A DNA stretch of 64,000 nt. Source: Bacteroidota bacterium (GTDB lineage Bacteria; Bacteroidota; Bacteroidia; Chitinophagales; Chitinophagaceae). The stretch spans positions 1 through 64,000 of the forward strand of contig JAUZOA010000005.1 in NCBI GenBank assembly GCA_030706685.1, read 5' to 3'. The translations under genes and the position numbers were made by a program. This document shows, piece by piece, positions 38,441 through 47,314 of the stretch. Every line of letters starts with the position of its first letter. Position 1 is the first letter of the stretch. Below the pieces are notes generated by a model. It had not been told where the DNA came from and ran no database searches. It was given only the letters and a program-made list of their open reading frames with translations.

Positions 38441-38528
38441 CATGCTGGTTAAACAGATCCATCCAGGGTTGCCATGAACAGGCATGTATCCATAGTCCAT
38501 GAATAAATACGATTGTTCTCTTTGTCAT
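38441..38528 (-). pseudogene. 5' remnant of an alpha/beta-hydrolase gene
   Basis: From ATG 38528 the minus strand encodes TIVFIHGLWIHACSWQPW followed by MDLFNQHG, a typical N-terminus of short alpha/beta hydrolases (oxyanion HG motif near residue 10). After about 29 residues the reading frame continues to 38187 but no longer resembles the family: the GxSxG nucleophile elbow and His are absent. It ends overlapping the start of the beta-helix gene. A deletion or rearrangement has left only the first strand-turn-helix. Confidence 0.6.
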
Positions 38529-38658
38529 GATCACAAAGTTTACTGGACATTGATTGATGGTAACAAGATAAATAATTTTTATATTGGCAATTTACTTTCC
38601 TGCTTAATCCACAGGAATTCTCATCGCTAACCCAATTGTTGATCCAAACTTGCTATTG

Positions 38659-39519
38659 TTATTTCTCCTGGTAGACTCTCACATAATCTACTTCAAATTT
38701 CTGCGGAAAGAAAGTTCCTGCAGGATCACCACCATTCATTCCTCCCATTGCCAAATTCAACAGCATATAATGGGGTTGCTTAAAGGGATTAAAACCACTT
38801 CCGTCTTTATTGACCAATGAACTTACTGCTACTTTATTGAGCAACTGCTCATCTACATACAACGCTATGAATTCTTCCGTCCAATCCATCCGCCAAACAT
38901 GAAATTGACTGGCCCATGCAACTCCACCTAATGAATCCATATTGAAAGTATTACTGTGCCATTCGGGTTTTCTATCATTGCCGAGGCACGCGATGTTGGC
39001 CAATAATTTTTTTTGATAATATTCCATGATATCTATCTCTCCATTAGCCGGCCATCGTTTGTCATTGCCCAATGTCCACCATGCAGGCCACATACCTTTG
39101 CTGATATCAATCCTGGCTTTCATTTCAAAACGGCCGTATTGCCATGCTCTCTTTCCCCTGGTAAGCAGACAGGAAGATGAATACTGAATGATGGGCCTTT
39201 TCCTGCGCCAATTATCGCTTCCTGCTTCAAAGTCCGGGTTGGGTTTTTCTTCTTTTCTTGCTTCAATCAGCAGTAAACCATTTTCACATCTTGCGTTTTC
39301 GGGTTGATACCATTGTAATTCTTCATTGCGTACAAAGCCATATTCATAAGTCCAGTTGGCAGAATCAGGTTGGCCATCTTTATTAAACTCATCCGACCAC
39401 ACAAGTTCATACACGTTAGTTTTCCGACCAGATGTTTTTTTGCCAATACTCCGGCCCGGGTCAGAGTTGTACATAGACAATAATAAGATGATAAATGATA
39501 TTTGAACCAGTCTGAACAT
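38659..39519 (-). CDS. GH16 family beta-glucanase (laminarinase-like)
   Basis: 286 residues from ATG 39519 (MFRLVQISF), which gives a signal peptide; a longer frame would begin with TTG at 39606. The GH16 jelly-roll motifs are SDEFNKDGQPDSANWTYEYG, the catalytic NGEIDIMEYY (nucleophile and acid/base Glu separated by Asp), PAWWTLG, FHVWRMDWTEEFIALYVDE and LLNLAMGG near the C-terminus, then FEVDYVRVYQ. The E-I-D-I-M-E pattern is the beta-bulge laminarinase/lichenase type. It likely hydrolyses beta-1,3(4)-glucans outside the cytoplasm. The NTF2-like gene lies 83 bp upstream on the same strand. Confidence 0.92.
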   Translation of the reverse strand: MFRLVQISFIILLLSMYNSDPGRSIGKKTSGRKTNVYELVWSDEFNKDGQPDSANWTYEYGFVRNEELQWYQPENARCENGLLLIEARKEEKPNPDFEAGSDNWRRKRPIIQYSSSCLLTRGKRAWQYGRFEMKARIDISKGMWPAWWTLGNDKRWPANGEIDIMEYYQKKLLANIACLGNDRKPEWHSNTFNMDSLGGVAWASQFHVWRMDWTEEFIALYVDEQLLNKVAVSSLVNKDGSGFNPFKQPHYMLLNLAMGGMNGGDPAGTFFPQKFEVDYVRVYQEK

Positions 39520-39602
39520 TTTGGCAAAATGCAGTGCAATAAAGATAGCAAAATGAGCATCACCTATATTAAAACATCCCCGGTTACCAGTAAATAAGAT
39601 GA

Positions 39603-40031
39603 TCAATTGATGAATTTCATGAGCCCCACAAAAGTTTGCCGGAGAATCTTACCATCTTTTACAATAAAAGTGTCTGAACCAAGGGACACGTCCAGGCTTG
39701 GAGTATTGGCATGCCAGATAATATATACTAATTCATCATTAGTTACCATTTTGTCCAGCTCAAAACTTGACTTTTGTTTGGGGAAATGCGTCATCAGTTC
39801 AGCAAAAAAAGCCTTTATCTCTCCGGGACCTTTATAGGTTGCATCTTGTGTTACCAGAACAGATTCGTTCGTATAGTCAGACAGCACCGCTTCCAGGTCA
39901 TTATCCCGGAAAGAGCTCAAATGATGCATGATGATCCCGCTTGAAGCATCCGGCTGTAATATTTCTTTAGTTGCACCTGTATTTTGTTCTTTGTAATAAG
40001 CATTTTGCACCAGGGAATTTGATTTTTTCAT
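39603..40031 (-). CDS. NTF2/SnoaL-like small protein
   Basis: 142 residues with the cone-shaped alpha+beta fold pattern: MHHLSSFRDNDLEAVLSDYTNESVLVT near residues 35-60, IKAFFAELMTHFP, and strands VYIIWHANTPSLDV and DTFIVKDGKILRQTFVG. This family includes ketosteroid isomerase-like and polyketide-cyclase-like enzymes and many proteins of unknown role. There are no diagnostic catalytic residues. No FNR-like tandem site was found upstream. Confidence 0.75.
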   Translation of the reverse strand: MKKSNSLVQNAYYKEQNTGATKEILQPDASSGIIMHHLSSFRDNDLEAVLSDYTNESVLVTQDATYKGPGEIKAFFAELMTHFPKQKSSFELDKMVTNDELVYIIWHANTPSLDVSLGSDTFIVKDGKILRQTFVGLMKFIN

Positions 40032-40221
40032 GATCCTGTTTTTTATGTTCTTTATTTATTCTTTTATTAATCTTGATGAAAACATATTTTTTATTCCGCG
40101 TTGTTGCCTCGATTGCAATCTGCAATCAATACTCACATCAGGAAACAAAGCTCCCGATCGCGAAAGAATGCTGGTTTACCATTATGGCCGGGGTTGGCCA
40201 TAATGATAAATCCTTTTTTTG

Positions 40222-40536
40222 TCAGGCTAATACAACGTCGTTTAATACTATTGCCATATCGTATTGTTCCACACGGAGAGTCTCCATGACCACGCCATAC
40301 CTGGCTGGAATACTCTTTGCCAGGTCCGAGGCCCAAAATATTTCCCGGGCGGTTTTGTTTTCAAAAATATAGATACCGCTGATAGCGCCTGTAGATTCTT
40401 CCGCGATATAATATTTCTGGAGGAGGCCGGGTACTTTTCTGAAAGTTTCCAGGTCTTCTTCACAGACATTCATCAATTTCTCAACAGTATGCGTTGAATT
40501 GAACTTAACCGATAAGATGGCTTCTGCGTTTTTCAT
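40222..40536 (-). CDS. YdhR-like ferredoxin-fold monooxygenase family protein
   Basis: 104 residues forming a dimeric alpha/beta-barrel-type domain. The N-terminal strand ILSVKFNSTHTVEKL, FRKVPGLLQKYYIAEESTG, GIYIFENKTAREIFWAS and IPARYGVVMETLRVEQYDMA match my memory of the YdhR family (putative mono-oxygenases). Substrate and activity are unknown. It is monocistronic, upstream of the NTF2-like gene by about 190 bp. Confidence 0.72.
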   Translation of the reverse strand: MKNAEAILSVKFNSTHTVEKLMNVCEEDLETFRKVPGLLQKYYIAEESTGAISGIYIFENKTAREIFWASDLAKSIPARYGVVMETLRVEQYDMAIVLNDVVLA

Positions 40537-40894
40537 TTTTTATTTATTTAATTTATGAATAGGCCGCAAATGTAGAAGCTTGTATAACTTAACAGCAGTC
40601 TGAAAAGTCCAATAAATTGACTATACAGTTTAACCTTAGTAATTGATTATGCCACAGCGTGAACAGCTTTAAAGTTTCATTATTTTTTATAGCTCAGAAG
40701 ACAATGGCCGGTTTCTAACTTTCCGTCGCAGCGGAACCTTATTGATATAACAAATATTTTTTCCGGATCAGCCTGGCAGGATATAGCAGGGATACAAGGA
40801 GGTAAGGCATTCCTTCCGAAAGGCTCACCATAATCTTCTGAACAGTTATGGTGAAACCGTAAACAAGGCCTAAGAACCACTATTACTCATCTTT
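40537..40894. other. Intergenic stretch, no gene supported
   Basis: 358 bp between the YdhR-like gene and the promoter of the VOC gene. A minus-strand frame at 40680-40880 lacks any recognisable feature. The 5' part should hold the promoter of the YdhR-like gene; no FNR-like tandem pair is visible here. Confidence 0.5.
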
Positions 40895-40960
40895 TGATTA
40901 GCGTCATGGTTTTGTCTAATGGCCATCATTGCTATAGGGGCAACCCTGCTGATAGCTTTG
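40895..40960 (+). promoter_or_regulatory. FNR-type tandem-site promoter of the VOC gene
   Basis: Distal site TGATTAGCGTCA (40895-40906), 10 nt, proximal site TAATGGCCATCA (40917-40928), 24 nt beginning TTG, then -7 element TAGCTTTG (40953-40960). The proximal site centre falls near -42, the class II activator position. The leader to the VOC start (41080) is about 115 nt. It shares most bases with the promoter at 43339-43404. Confidence 0.8.
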
Positions 40961-41079
40961 AAAAGTTGTGACTTAATAGAAGTACATGAAACAGTTGGCT
41001 TTGTGGAAGCCGAAGACGGGAACTGGTGAAGAGTCGTAACAAAATTTATTTATAGTAACACATAATAAAATAAGAAAGT

Positions 41080-41454
41080 ATGGCAGCTCTAATTCATTTT
41101 GATATCAGCGCGGATGACCCGGAACGGGCAAAAAAATTCTACGAAGCATTATTCGGCTGGAAGGCTGGGCCCATTGCCGGTTTTGCAGGTTATTATGAAA
41201 TCGAGACCGCAGATCTGAACGGAATAAAGGGTGTAGGCGGAGGTATAACAAAAAGACAGTATCCGCAGCAATCCGGGATAACTAATTTTATAGGCGTAGC
41301 TTCCATCGATGAGTCCATGGCTAAAGTAACAGGGCTCGGCGGAAAGATCGTTCAACCCAAACAGGCTGTGCCGGGATATGGATACCTCACTCTTTGTACA
41401 GACACCGAGAGTAATTTGTTTGGCCTTTTCCAGGACGATAAAAACGCCAGGTGA
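41080..41454 (+). CDS. VOC (glyoxalase/dioxygenase superfamily) protein
   Basis: 124 residues with two beta-alpha-beta-beta-beta modules: IHFDISADDPERAKKFYEALFGW in the first half and FIGVASIDESMAKVTGLGGKIV in the second, ending NLFGLFQDD. His6 and a C-terminal acidic residue occupy usual metal-ligand positions. Such small VOC proteins often detoxify aldehydes or modify small metabolites; no substrate can be inferred. Transcription is probably driven by the tandem FNR-like promoter about 120 bp upstream, tying it to the stress island that follows. Confidence 0.85.
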   Translation: MAALIHFDISADDPERAKKFYEALFGWKAGPIAGFAGYYEIETADLNGIKGVGGGITKRQYPQQSGITNFIGVASIDESMAKVTGLGGKIVQPKQAVPGYGYLTLCTDTESNLFGLFQDDKNAR

Positions 41455-41613
41455 AATTGTTTTAGGGAATTCGACGATTTCTTCAATATTGGAATGGTCA
41501 GAAGCTGTCTTCTACGGCAGCTTGAAGCTTTACTATTCTTCATGGACAACAGCTTACGGGCAAAGTAAGGGTTACTCATTTTAAAAGAGAAGGTCCTTTA
41601 TAATTCTGTCCTG

Positions 41614-41826
41614 TAAAAAAACAAGGCAGGTTTGTTAAAACCTACCTTGTAACCAACTGATACAGGTTATTGTCTTTTGCAACGATTATTCTATATCAGC
41701 CTATCCAATCCGGCCATCGTCCTTGTTAAGTTAACAGTTTTTATTCTGCGTTATGGTCAGATAGTTTACTGTCTTTTAAACAGATATCTCTATCCTCTTT
41801 CCTTAACCGACCTAACCCGGATTAAA
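41614..41826 (-). ncRNA. Predicted small RNA (about 210 nt) under an FNR-type promoter
   Basis: A tandem-site promoter on the minus strand (41833-41898) is followed not by a gene but by about 210 nt that end in a strong intrinsic terminator (41621-41650 with a T-tract). The longest frame in the transcript from an ATG is 8 codons. Internal hairpins such as CTGT/ACAG and TGTTAA/TTAACA are visible. A regulated small RNA is the simplest reading. The transcription start is estimated from the -7 element. Confidence 0.55.
41621..41650 (-). terminator. Intrinsic terminator with 13-bp stem
   Basis: ACAAGGCAGGTTT (41621-41633) pairs with 41638-41650 over 13 bp with one G-T pair and a 4-nt loop. On the minus strand the stem is followed by TTTTTT (41615-41620); on the plus strand no T-run follows. 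It therefore serves minus-strand transcription, consistent with the predicted small RNA. Confidence 0.85.
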
Positions 41827-41832
41827 CTTGGA

Positions 41833-41898
41833 TGAAGGTAATTGCTGAATTAATCCAGGAACAATAACCTGCATCATCTGTTGTTATGATTTTAATCA
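41833..41898 (-). promoter_or_regulatory. FNR-type tandem-site promoter facing a gene-less region
   Basis: Minus strand: distal TGATTAAAATCA (41898-41887), 10 nt, proximal TGATGCAGGTTA (41876-41865), 24 nt beginning TTG, then TACCTTCA (41840-41833). Geometry is identical to the other promoters of the set, but the proximal right half-site and the last two -7 bases are weaker. It lies beyond the stop codon of the baeRF gene. Confidence 0.65.
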
Positions 41899-41958
41899 CC
41901 ACATCGGCGATGGATCAATTCATATTCCGCGATTTTTCATTTGTAGTATACAAAAATC

Positions 41959-43089
41959 TTAATACCGGGTAATTAATGCTATGCGGTCATAATCTTTCAG
42001 CGTGCCATTATCCACAAAAAAAACATGGCCGCTCTTTTCCAAAACCGCTACAATCAGGGCGTCCACCGCATCGGGTAATACTTTATGCGGCGATTCAGGC
42101 GGAAATAAGTGAAGACGGTATCCCTCCCCTGTCAAAAACCCCGGGCACCTGTAATCCTTTTCCACCAATAATTTAAGGGCCCTGCCTTCCTGTGCAGCAC
42201 TCCAGATATCCTGGATACCGGTGACAGCAAGCCCTTCCCCGATTTTCTCTGCAAATTCTTTTACCAGTTTCTCCCTTTCATTTTTAAAATACTGGTACAT
42301 AGCAGGCCAGGCTATATCTGCCAATTCCTTTTCATGGGAATAATTAAAGCTACGGGTAATTTTACCTGCTATCTTCCTGGCGTGACCCGTAATGCCGCCA
42401 AACAAAGACAGTTCTCTTTCAACACCCGTCAATAACAGTGGCGTATCATTAACCAAATAATTATCCAGCAATTTATCCACCTCCCTGAAAAAATCCCTGA
42501 ATCGTATGGTTTCCAGTTCTGACTTATCTTTTTCAAAACCCTTTACCTGTGAATACCCGGCATAATGTGCACTATGCACCGGTTTAGCATACTCAAAATC
42601 ATCTTTGTAGTCCACCGGGAAATTCTTATCCTTAATTTCGGCTAATTCGTCCCAGCTTCCTTCAAAAAGACGGATATGCTTTTCCGTAAGCACGAGCACA
42701 TAATATGGGATGCTATAATTTATTTTATACAATAAATCGCGTATCTCGAAACTATCCCCCGCCATTACTTTTTCTTCTACCGGAAACGGAAATTTCACCG
42801 ATAGTTTAAAATGGGGGGAAACATAAAGCCCTATCCCATCTAAGTTGTGTGTAAAATCTATGGTTTTGTAAAGCCCGTGCATTGTTTGTACCAGGGGTTC
42901 AACTTCCTTTTCACCGTATTTATATTGAAGCAGTTGCCCGGCTTTTTCAATGGCCTTTTTCACTTCGGTAACGTCTGTCCGGCGTTCCGGTGAAAGGCGA
43001 TGTGCGGGAACAATGACAGAAACACAAATATTGCCTTTTTCATTTTGCAAAGCAACCAGGTCTTCACCCAGCAATTTTTCGGTTGACAT
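41959..43089 (-). CDS. baeRF (bacterial archaeo-eukaryotic release factor-like) protein
   Basis: 376 residues from ATG 43089 (MSTEKLLGEDL); 36 in-frame codons upstream cover the promoter and are excluded. The protein has an N-terminal region CVSVIVPAHRLSPERRTDVTEV, a middle part LVLTEKHIRLFEGSWDEL, TPLLLTGVERELSLFGGITG and a C-terminal GYRLHLFPPESPHKVLPDAVDA followed by FVDNGTLKDYDRIALITRY. This order fits the baeRF class related to eRF1 and Pelota, proposed to act in translation termination or ribosome rescue. M. tuberculosis Rv2629 of the dormancy regulon is a member of the class. No GGQ motif is visible. The assignment is from memory of the family layout. Confidence 0.65.
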   Translation of the reverse strand: MSTEKLLGEDLVALQNEKGNICVSVIVPAHRLSPERRTDVTEVKKAIEKAGQLLQYKYGEKEVEPLVQTMHGLYKTIDFTHNLDGIGLYVSPHFKLSVKFPFPVEEKVMAGDSFEIRDLLYKINYSIPYYVLVLTEKHIRLFEGSWDELAEIKDKNFPVDYKDDFEYAKPVHSAHYAGYSQVKGFEKDKSELETIRFRDFFREVDKLLDNYLVNDTPLLLTGVERELSLFGGITGHARKIAGKITRSFNYSHEKELADIAWPAMYQYFKNEREKLVKEFAEKIGEGLAVTGIQDIWSAAQEGRALKLLVEKDYRCPGFLTGEGYRLHLFPPESPHKVLPDAVDALIVAVLEKSGHVFFVDNGTLKDYDRIALITRY

Positions 43090-43131
43090 AAATTCAGGTT
43101 TTTCAGTTATTATCAATTTTTTTACGACAAA

Positions 43132-43196
43132 TAAAGTTATTGACAGGCTTACCCGGGAAAAATGATGCCACTCAAACAACCGGGTGACGGAGGTCA
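43132..43196 (-). promoter_or_regulatory. FNR-type tandem-site promoter of the baeRF gene
   Basis: Minus strand: TGACCTCCGTCA (43196-43185), 10 nt, TGAGTGGCATCA (43174-43163), 23 nt beginning TTT, TAACTTTA (43139-43132). The start codon at 43089 follows after about 40 nt. It is back to back with the promoter at 43339. Confidence 0.8.
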
Positions 43197-43338
43197 CTTT
43201 TAGAGAAATGGACTTCCCCCCTGCCCTAACTCACAAGGAAACCAGGTGATGTTGCAGGGTAAGGCCGGGAATTAAATCTGGCAAAATCTGTATTGAATAG
43301 AATACGGACCACTTTACCTATTAATAAATTCATTTTTT

Positions 43339-43404
43339 TGATTAGTGTCATAGTTCCGGGTAACGGTTATCATTGCTATGGGGACGGGCCGGTTGATAGC
43401 TTTG
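43339..43404 (+). promoter_or_regulatory. FNR-type tandem-site promoter of the methyltransferase-acs-pdh operon
   Basis: TGATTAGTGTCA (43339-43350), 10 nt, TAACGGTTATCA (43361-43372), 24 nt beginning TTG, TAGCTTTG (43397-43404). The methyltransferase ATG at 43432 follows after 27 nt. Similarity to the VOC promoter extends through spacer sequence (ATCATTGCTAT and GATAGCTTTGAAAAGTT), suggesting duplication of the promoter itself. Confidence 0.85.
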
Positions 43405-43431
43405 AAAAGTTATCTATTAAAATTATTTGTT

Positions 43432-44070
43432 ATGATAAACACACTCCCTTTCAACGAGCATGTTGCCGAATATGAAGACTGGTTTGAAAAATATCCGTTT
43501 GTTTTTAAAAGCGAGGCAGAAGCTATCCGCGATGTTTTACCAACAGGAAACAATATTTCCGGTATTGAAGTCGCATTGGGCACAGGAAGGTTTTCGAAAG
43601 AATTAGGAATAAAAGAAGGAATAGAACCTTCGCCTAATATGCGGGCATTGGCATTAAAAAGAGGTATCGGGGTAATGTCAGCAGAAGCAGAGCACCTGCC
43701 TTATAAGGATATGCGGTTCGATTTTGTCCTGATGGTTTTCTGTATCAGCTATTTTGAAAACCTTGTTGCCGCTTTCAGTGAAGCTAAAAGAGTACTGAAA
43801 AATGACGGGGCCTTAATTGTAGGTTTTATTGATAAAGACAGCCCTATCGGGAAATATTATGAACAACGTAAACCCCATAGTGTCTTTTACAGGCAGGCCA
43901 ATTTTTACAGCGTAAAAAAAATTTCGGAGGAATTGAAAAACCTTGGATTTAAGAAAATGGAATTTTCACAAACACTTTTCCATGCTCTGGACGATATCAA
44001 AGAATTTGAGCCGGCAAAACCGGGATATGGTGAAGGCTCTTTTGTTGTGGTTAAAGCCCTGAAAAAATGA
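43432..44070 (+). CDS. SAM-dependent class I methyltransferase
   Basis: 212 residues from ATG 43432 (MINTLPFNEHVAEYEDWFEK); earlier codons lie inside the promoter. Motif I reads IEVALGTGRFSKELG, where the usual G-x-G-x-G begins with Ala instead of Gly. EGIEPSPNMRALAL supplies the acidic ribose-binding residue, and DFVLMVFCISYFENL is motif IV. The family resembles ubiquinone/menaquinone-type methyltransferases of unknown substrate. It appears to be the first gene of the operon continuing into acsA and pdh genes, with 79 bp to the next gene. Confidence 0.85.
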   Translation: MINTLPFNEHVAEYEDWFEKYPFVFKSEAEAIRDVLPTGNNISGIEVALGTGRFSKELGIKEGIEPSPNMRALALKRGIGVMSAEAEHLPYKDMRFDFVLMVFCISYFENLVAAFSEAKRVLKNDGALIVGFIDKDSPIGKYYEQRKPHSVFYRQANFYSVKKISEELKNLGFKKMEFSQTLFHALDDIKEFEPAKPGYGEGSFVVVKALKK

Positions 44071-44149
44071 TATATAGAAATGATACCAAAAACAAGACCG
44101 GTTCAGGGCCAACCGCATTAGAGTATGCCGACAAAATAAAATAAGCAAT

Positions 44150-44539
44150 ATGGCAACAATTATAGCAGAGTACTATACAGATGAATTGGTTGAATGGAAT
44201 CGCCTGATTGATTTCAATAACCAGGAAATGGATGAATTCGAAGATAAGCTGGCAGAAGTAATTCAGCGAAATACCATACCAAATATTGCTGCAAAAGTGG
44301 AAGAACACCAGGATAAGCTGAATATAGTAGCAAAGAAATTTTACCGCCTGCAGGAACAAATCCAGCAACAGGAAGCCGCACTTAAAACAGACAGCGCATT
44401 AGTTGATGATACATTGATCAATCCTGAAACGGAAACCCATCAAAACGAACTGCGACGCAATATGCAACGGACAGAAAAAGAATATATTGATACGAAATAT
44501 GCATGCTATAATTTTTTATCAGGAACACTAAAAAAATAG
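44150..44539 (+). CDS. Small coiled-coil protein of unknown function
   Basis: 129 residues, strongly charged and helical. It starts MATIIAEYYTDELVEWNRLIDF; heptad-like stretches (MDEFEDKLAEVIQRN, KVEEHQDKLNIVAKKFYRLQ, EQIQQQEAALKTD) run through most of the chain. There is no signal peptide, membrane helix or recognised domain. It lies 8 bp before acsA and is clearly part of the operon. I do not recognise the family. Confidence 0.75.
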   Translation: MATIIAEYYTDELVEWNRLIDFNNQEMDEFEDKLAEVIQRNTIPNIAAKVEEHQDKLNIVAKKFYRLQEQIQQQEAALKTDSALVDDTLINPETETHQNELRRNMQRTEKEYIDTKYACYNFLSGTLKK

Positions 44540-44547
44540 AATGATTC

Positions 44548-46296
44548 ATGCTAAACTCACCGGCAACTATATTGACTCCCCCTGCTACACCAAACTTAAC
44601 GGACTACGAAGTATTTAGCCAATCATTTAACTGGCTGAATGAACAAAAATTTCTGAACGGATTGCCTGAAAAAAAGGGGCTGAATATTGCTTTCGAGTCA
44701 ATAGAGCGGCACGCGGCAGGAAAATTAAAAGACTGCATTGCTCTCCGGTGGATCCAAAAAGACAGAAGCACAAAAGATTTTACTTATTATGACCTGCATA
44801 AGCTAAGTTCCCGTTTTGCCAATGTATTGACCACCTTAGGAATAAAAAAAGGAGAGCGTGTCTTTACGCTGGCAGGCCGGATTCCGGAATTATATATTGC
44901 TGCTTTAGGTACTTTGAAGACAACTGCTGTATTTTGCCCGCTGTTTTCTGTTTTTGGCCCTGAGCCCGTTTTTCAGCGGCTAAGCCGGGGTGATGCCAAA
45001 GTACTGGTCACAACGAAAGCCTTATTTGAAAAAAAGGTAACCCAACTGCTGGATAGATTACCGTTACTCCAATTCATTTTATTAATTGATGAAGAATTGC
45101 ATGTTACCGATAAAGTTTTATCTCTTCCAAGATTGATGGAAGAAGCCTATGATGAATTCTTTATTCCTCCTACTAATCCGGAAGACCCTGCCCTGCTTCA
45201 TTTTACCAGTGGTACCACGGGTATGCCCAAAGGCGCATTGCATGTGCATGGGGCTGTACTTATGCATTATATCACCGGCAAATATGTTTTAGATTTTCAT
45301 GAGGAAGACATTTTCTGGTGTACAGCAGATCCCGGGTGGGTTACGGGAACTTCTTATGGTATCATCGCCCCGCTGGTAAATGGGGTAACCAATATCGTGG
45401 ATGAAGAAGAATTTGATGCGGAGAGATGGTATTCTATTTTAGAAGAACAAAAAGTAAATGTATGGTACACGGCTCCGACCGCGATCCGCAGGTTAATGCG
45501 GATAGATATTCAGCCAAAGGAAAAATATAACCTGGAACACCTGCGGTTGATCTGCAGCGTGGGTGAGCCTTTGCATGCAGAGGCGGTGTTGTGGGGAGAA
45601 AAAGCTTTTGGTATGCCTGTACTGGATAATTGGTGGCAGACTGAAACCGGGGGCATTATGATTGCCAATTATCTTGCTATGAAAGTTAAGCCCGGCAGTA
45701 TGGGAAAGCCCTTGCCCGGAGTGGAAGCCGCAATAGCTGAAATAACGGAGACGGAAATAAAAATCATAACTGAGCCCAATAAACAAGGTCATTTAGTATT
45801 GAAAAAAGGATGGCCTTCCATGTTCCGCGCCTACCTGCATGATGAGGAACGTTATAAAAAATGTTTTCGGGGTGATTGGTACCTCACCGGTGACCTGGCA
45901 AAGAAAGACCAGGATGGTTATTACTGGTTTGTCGGAAGAGCAGATGATATTATCAAAACTTCCGGCCATATGGTAGGTCCTTTTGAAGTAGAGAGCGTAT
46001 TAATGGAACATGTGGCTGTAGCCGAAGCAGCTGTGATTGGCAAGCCCGAACCCATCATTGGTGAATTGGTAAAAGCATTTATAGTATTGAAAACAGGATT
46101 TACCCCCAATGAAAAAACAGAGTTGGATATCATTGGCTATGCAAGAAAAAAATTAGGGCCGGCGGGAGCGCCAAAAGAAATTGCTTTTGTGAATGAGTTG
46201 CCCAAAACAAAAAGCGGGAAAATATTAAGACGATTATTGAAAGCAAGGGAGCTGGGGTTGCCGGAAGGTGATGTTTCAACATTAGAACAATCTTAA
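44548..46296 (+). CDS. acsA: Acetate--CoA ligase (AMP-forming acetyl-CoA synthetase)
   Basis: 582 residues, the length of the short AcsA type. ANL-superfamily motifs are [20 protein letters not shown] (P-loop), [32 protein letters not shown] (hinge Asp-Gly) and the C-terminal [17 protein letters not shown] with the catalytic, acetylatable Lys. It activates acetate (or propionate) with ATP to acetyl-CoA in the cytoplasm. The gene sits immediately before pdhA (10 bp), so two routes to acetyl-CoA are co-expressed. Confidence 0.93.
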   Translation: MLNSPATILTPPATPNLTDYEVFSQSFNWLNEQKFLNGLPEKKGLNIAFESIERHAAGKLKDCIALRWIQKDRSTKDFTYYDLHKLSSRFANVLTTLGIKKGERVFTLAGRIPELYIAALGTLKTTAVFCPLFSVFGPEPVFQRLSRGDAKVLVTTKALFEKKVTQLLDRLPLLQFILLIDEELHVTDKVLSLPRLMEEAYDEFFIPPTNPEDPALLHFTSGTTGMPKGALHVHGAVLMHYITGKYVLDFHEEDIFWCTADPGWVTGTSYGIIAPLVNGVTNIVDEEEFDAERWYSILEEQKVNVWYTAPTAIRRLMRIDIQPKEKYNLEHLRLICSVGEPLHAEAVLWGEKAFGMPVLDNWWQTETGGIMIANYLAMKVKPGSMGKPLPGVEAAIAEITETEIKIITEPNKQGHLVLKKGWPSMFRAYLHDEERYKKCFRGDWYLTGDLAKKDQDGYYWFVGRADDIIKTSGHMVGPFEVESVLMEHVAVAEAAVIGKPEPIIGELVKAFIVLKTGFTPNEKTELDIIGYARKKLGPAGAPKEIAFVNELPKTKSGKILRRLLKARELGLPEGDVSTLEQS

Positions 46297-46306
46297 TAAT
46301 CAGTTT

Positions 46307-47314
46307 ATGGTTGAAGAAACAGTTATACAACCAGTTCAGGCAATAGAAAAAGATCATGGCTCCCGGTTGCTGTATCAAATGATACTGATAAGACGATTTG
46401 AAGAGAAAAGCGCAGAGCTGTATACAAAAGAAAAAATCCGGGGCTTCCTGCATCTGTATGTAGGAGAAGAAGCAGTAGCTGTGGGCGTGATGCAGGCTTT
46501 AAGTGCAGAGGATAATGTCCTCTGCACTTACCGCGAACATGGTCATGCATTGGCTAGAGGCATTGATGCGGGAGCTATCATGGCTGAAATGTATGGCAAA
46601 GTGGAAGGTTGCAGCCGTGGACGTGGCGGTTCTATGCATTTGTTTGATGCAAAGAAAAATTTTTATGGCGGTAATGCGATTGTGGGCGGACACTTAGGTA
46701 TGGCAGTCGGTATGGCGCTGGCTTCCAAAAAACAAAAGAAAAATAATATCACCTGTTGCTTTTTTGGTGAGGGAGCCGCGGCAGAAGGGGAATTTCATGA
46801 AGCTATGAACCTGGCTGCTTTGTGGAATGCACCGGTATTATTTATATGTGAAAATAATTTATATGCCATGGGCACAGCCATCCGGTATTCACATTCAGTT
46901 GTTGAGATAGAAAAAAAAGGCCCGGCCTATGGAATAGAAACCATGGCTGTGGATGGCATGGATATATTAGCTGTAGAAAAAGCGGCAAAAGAAGCAACTG
47001 GAAAAATAAGAACAACCGGCCGGCCATTCTTATTGGTATGCAACACCTATCGCTTCCGTGCGCATAGTATGTTTGACGCAGAACTCTATCGCAATAAAAG
47101 CGAAGTGGAAGAATGGAAAAAACGCGATCCTATTCCTGTGTTGCAACAATTGTTACTCCATCAAAATTTAATAAACCAAAATGATATTGAAGTGATAAAT
47201 AAAGAAGTGCAAGAAGAAGTGCAAAAAGCAGTTGATTTTGCAGAAACCGGAACATGGGAGCCGGTAGAAGAGTTGACAAAATTTGTTTACAGTGAAAAAA
47301 TATCTGAAAAATGA
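46307..47314 (+). CDS. pdhA: Pyruvate dehydrogenase E1 component, alpha subunit
   Basis: 335 residues. Thiamine-diphosphate-dependent decarboxylase subunit: [19 protein letters not shown] at the N-terminus, [49 protein letters not shown], and the TPP-binding [20 protein letters not shown] ending in the Asn of [19 protein letters not shown] carries the phosphorylation-loop-like region. It pairs with pdhB encoded after one intervening gene. Close relatives act on acetoin or branched-chain keto acids; the neighbouring acetyl-CoA synthetase favours pyruvate. Confidence 0.9.
   Translation: MVEETVIQPVQAIEKDHGSRLLYQMILIRRFEEKSAELYTKEKIRGFLHLYVGEEAVAVGVMQALSAEDNVLCTYREHGHALARGIDAGAIMAEMYGKVEGCSRGRGGSMHLFDAKKNFYGGNAIVGGHLGMAVGMALASKKQKKNNITCCFFGEGAAAEGEFHEAMNLAALWNAPVLFICENNLYAMGTAIRYSHSVVEIEKKGPAYGIETMAVDGMDILAVEKAAKEATGKIRTTGRPFLLVCNTYRFRAHSMFDAELYRNKSEVEEWKKRDPIPVLQQLLLHQNLINQNDIEVINKEVQEEVQKAVDFAETGTWEPVEELTKFVYSEKISEK

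Noticed and set aside
38244-38477. Plus-strand frame of 77 codons
   Set aside because: It is antisense to the alpha/beta-hydrolase remnant, which has a recognisable HGLW motif.
40986-41039. 17-codon frame (MKQLALWKPKTGTGEES) between the VOC promoter and gene
   Set aside because: Too short to support; could be a leader peptide but shows no attenuator structure.
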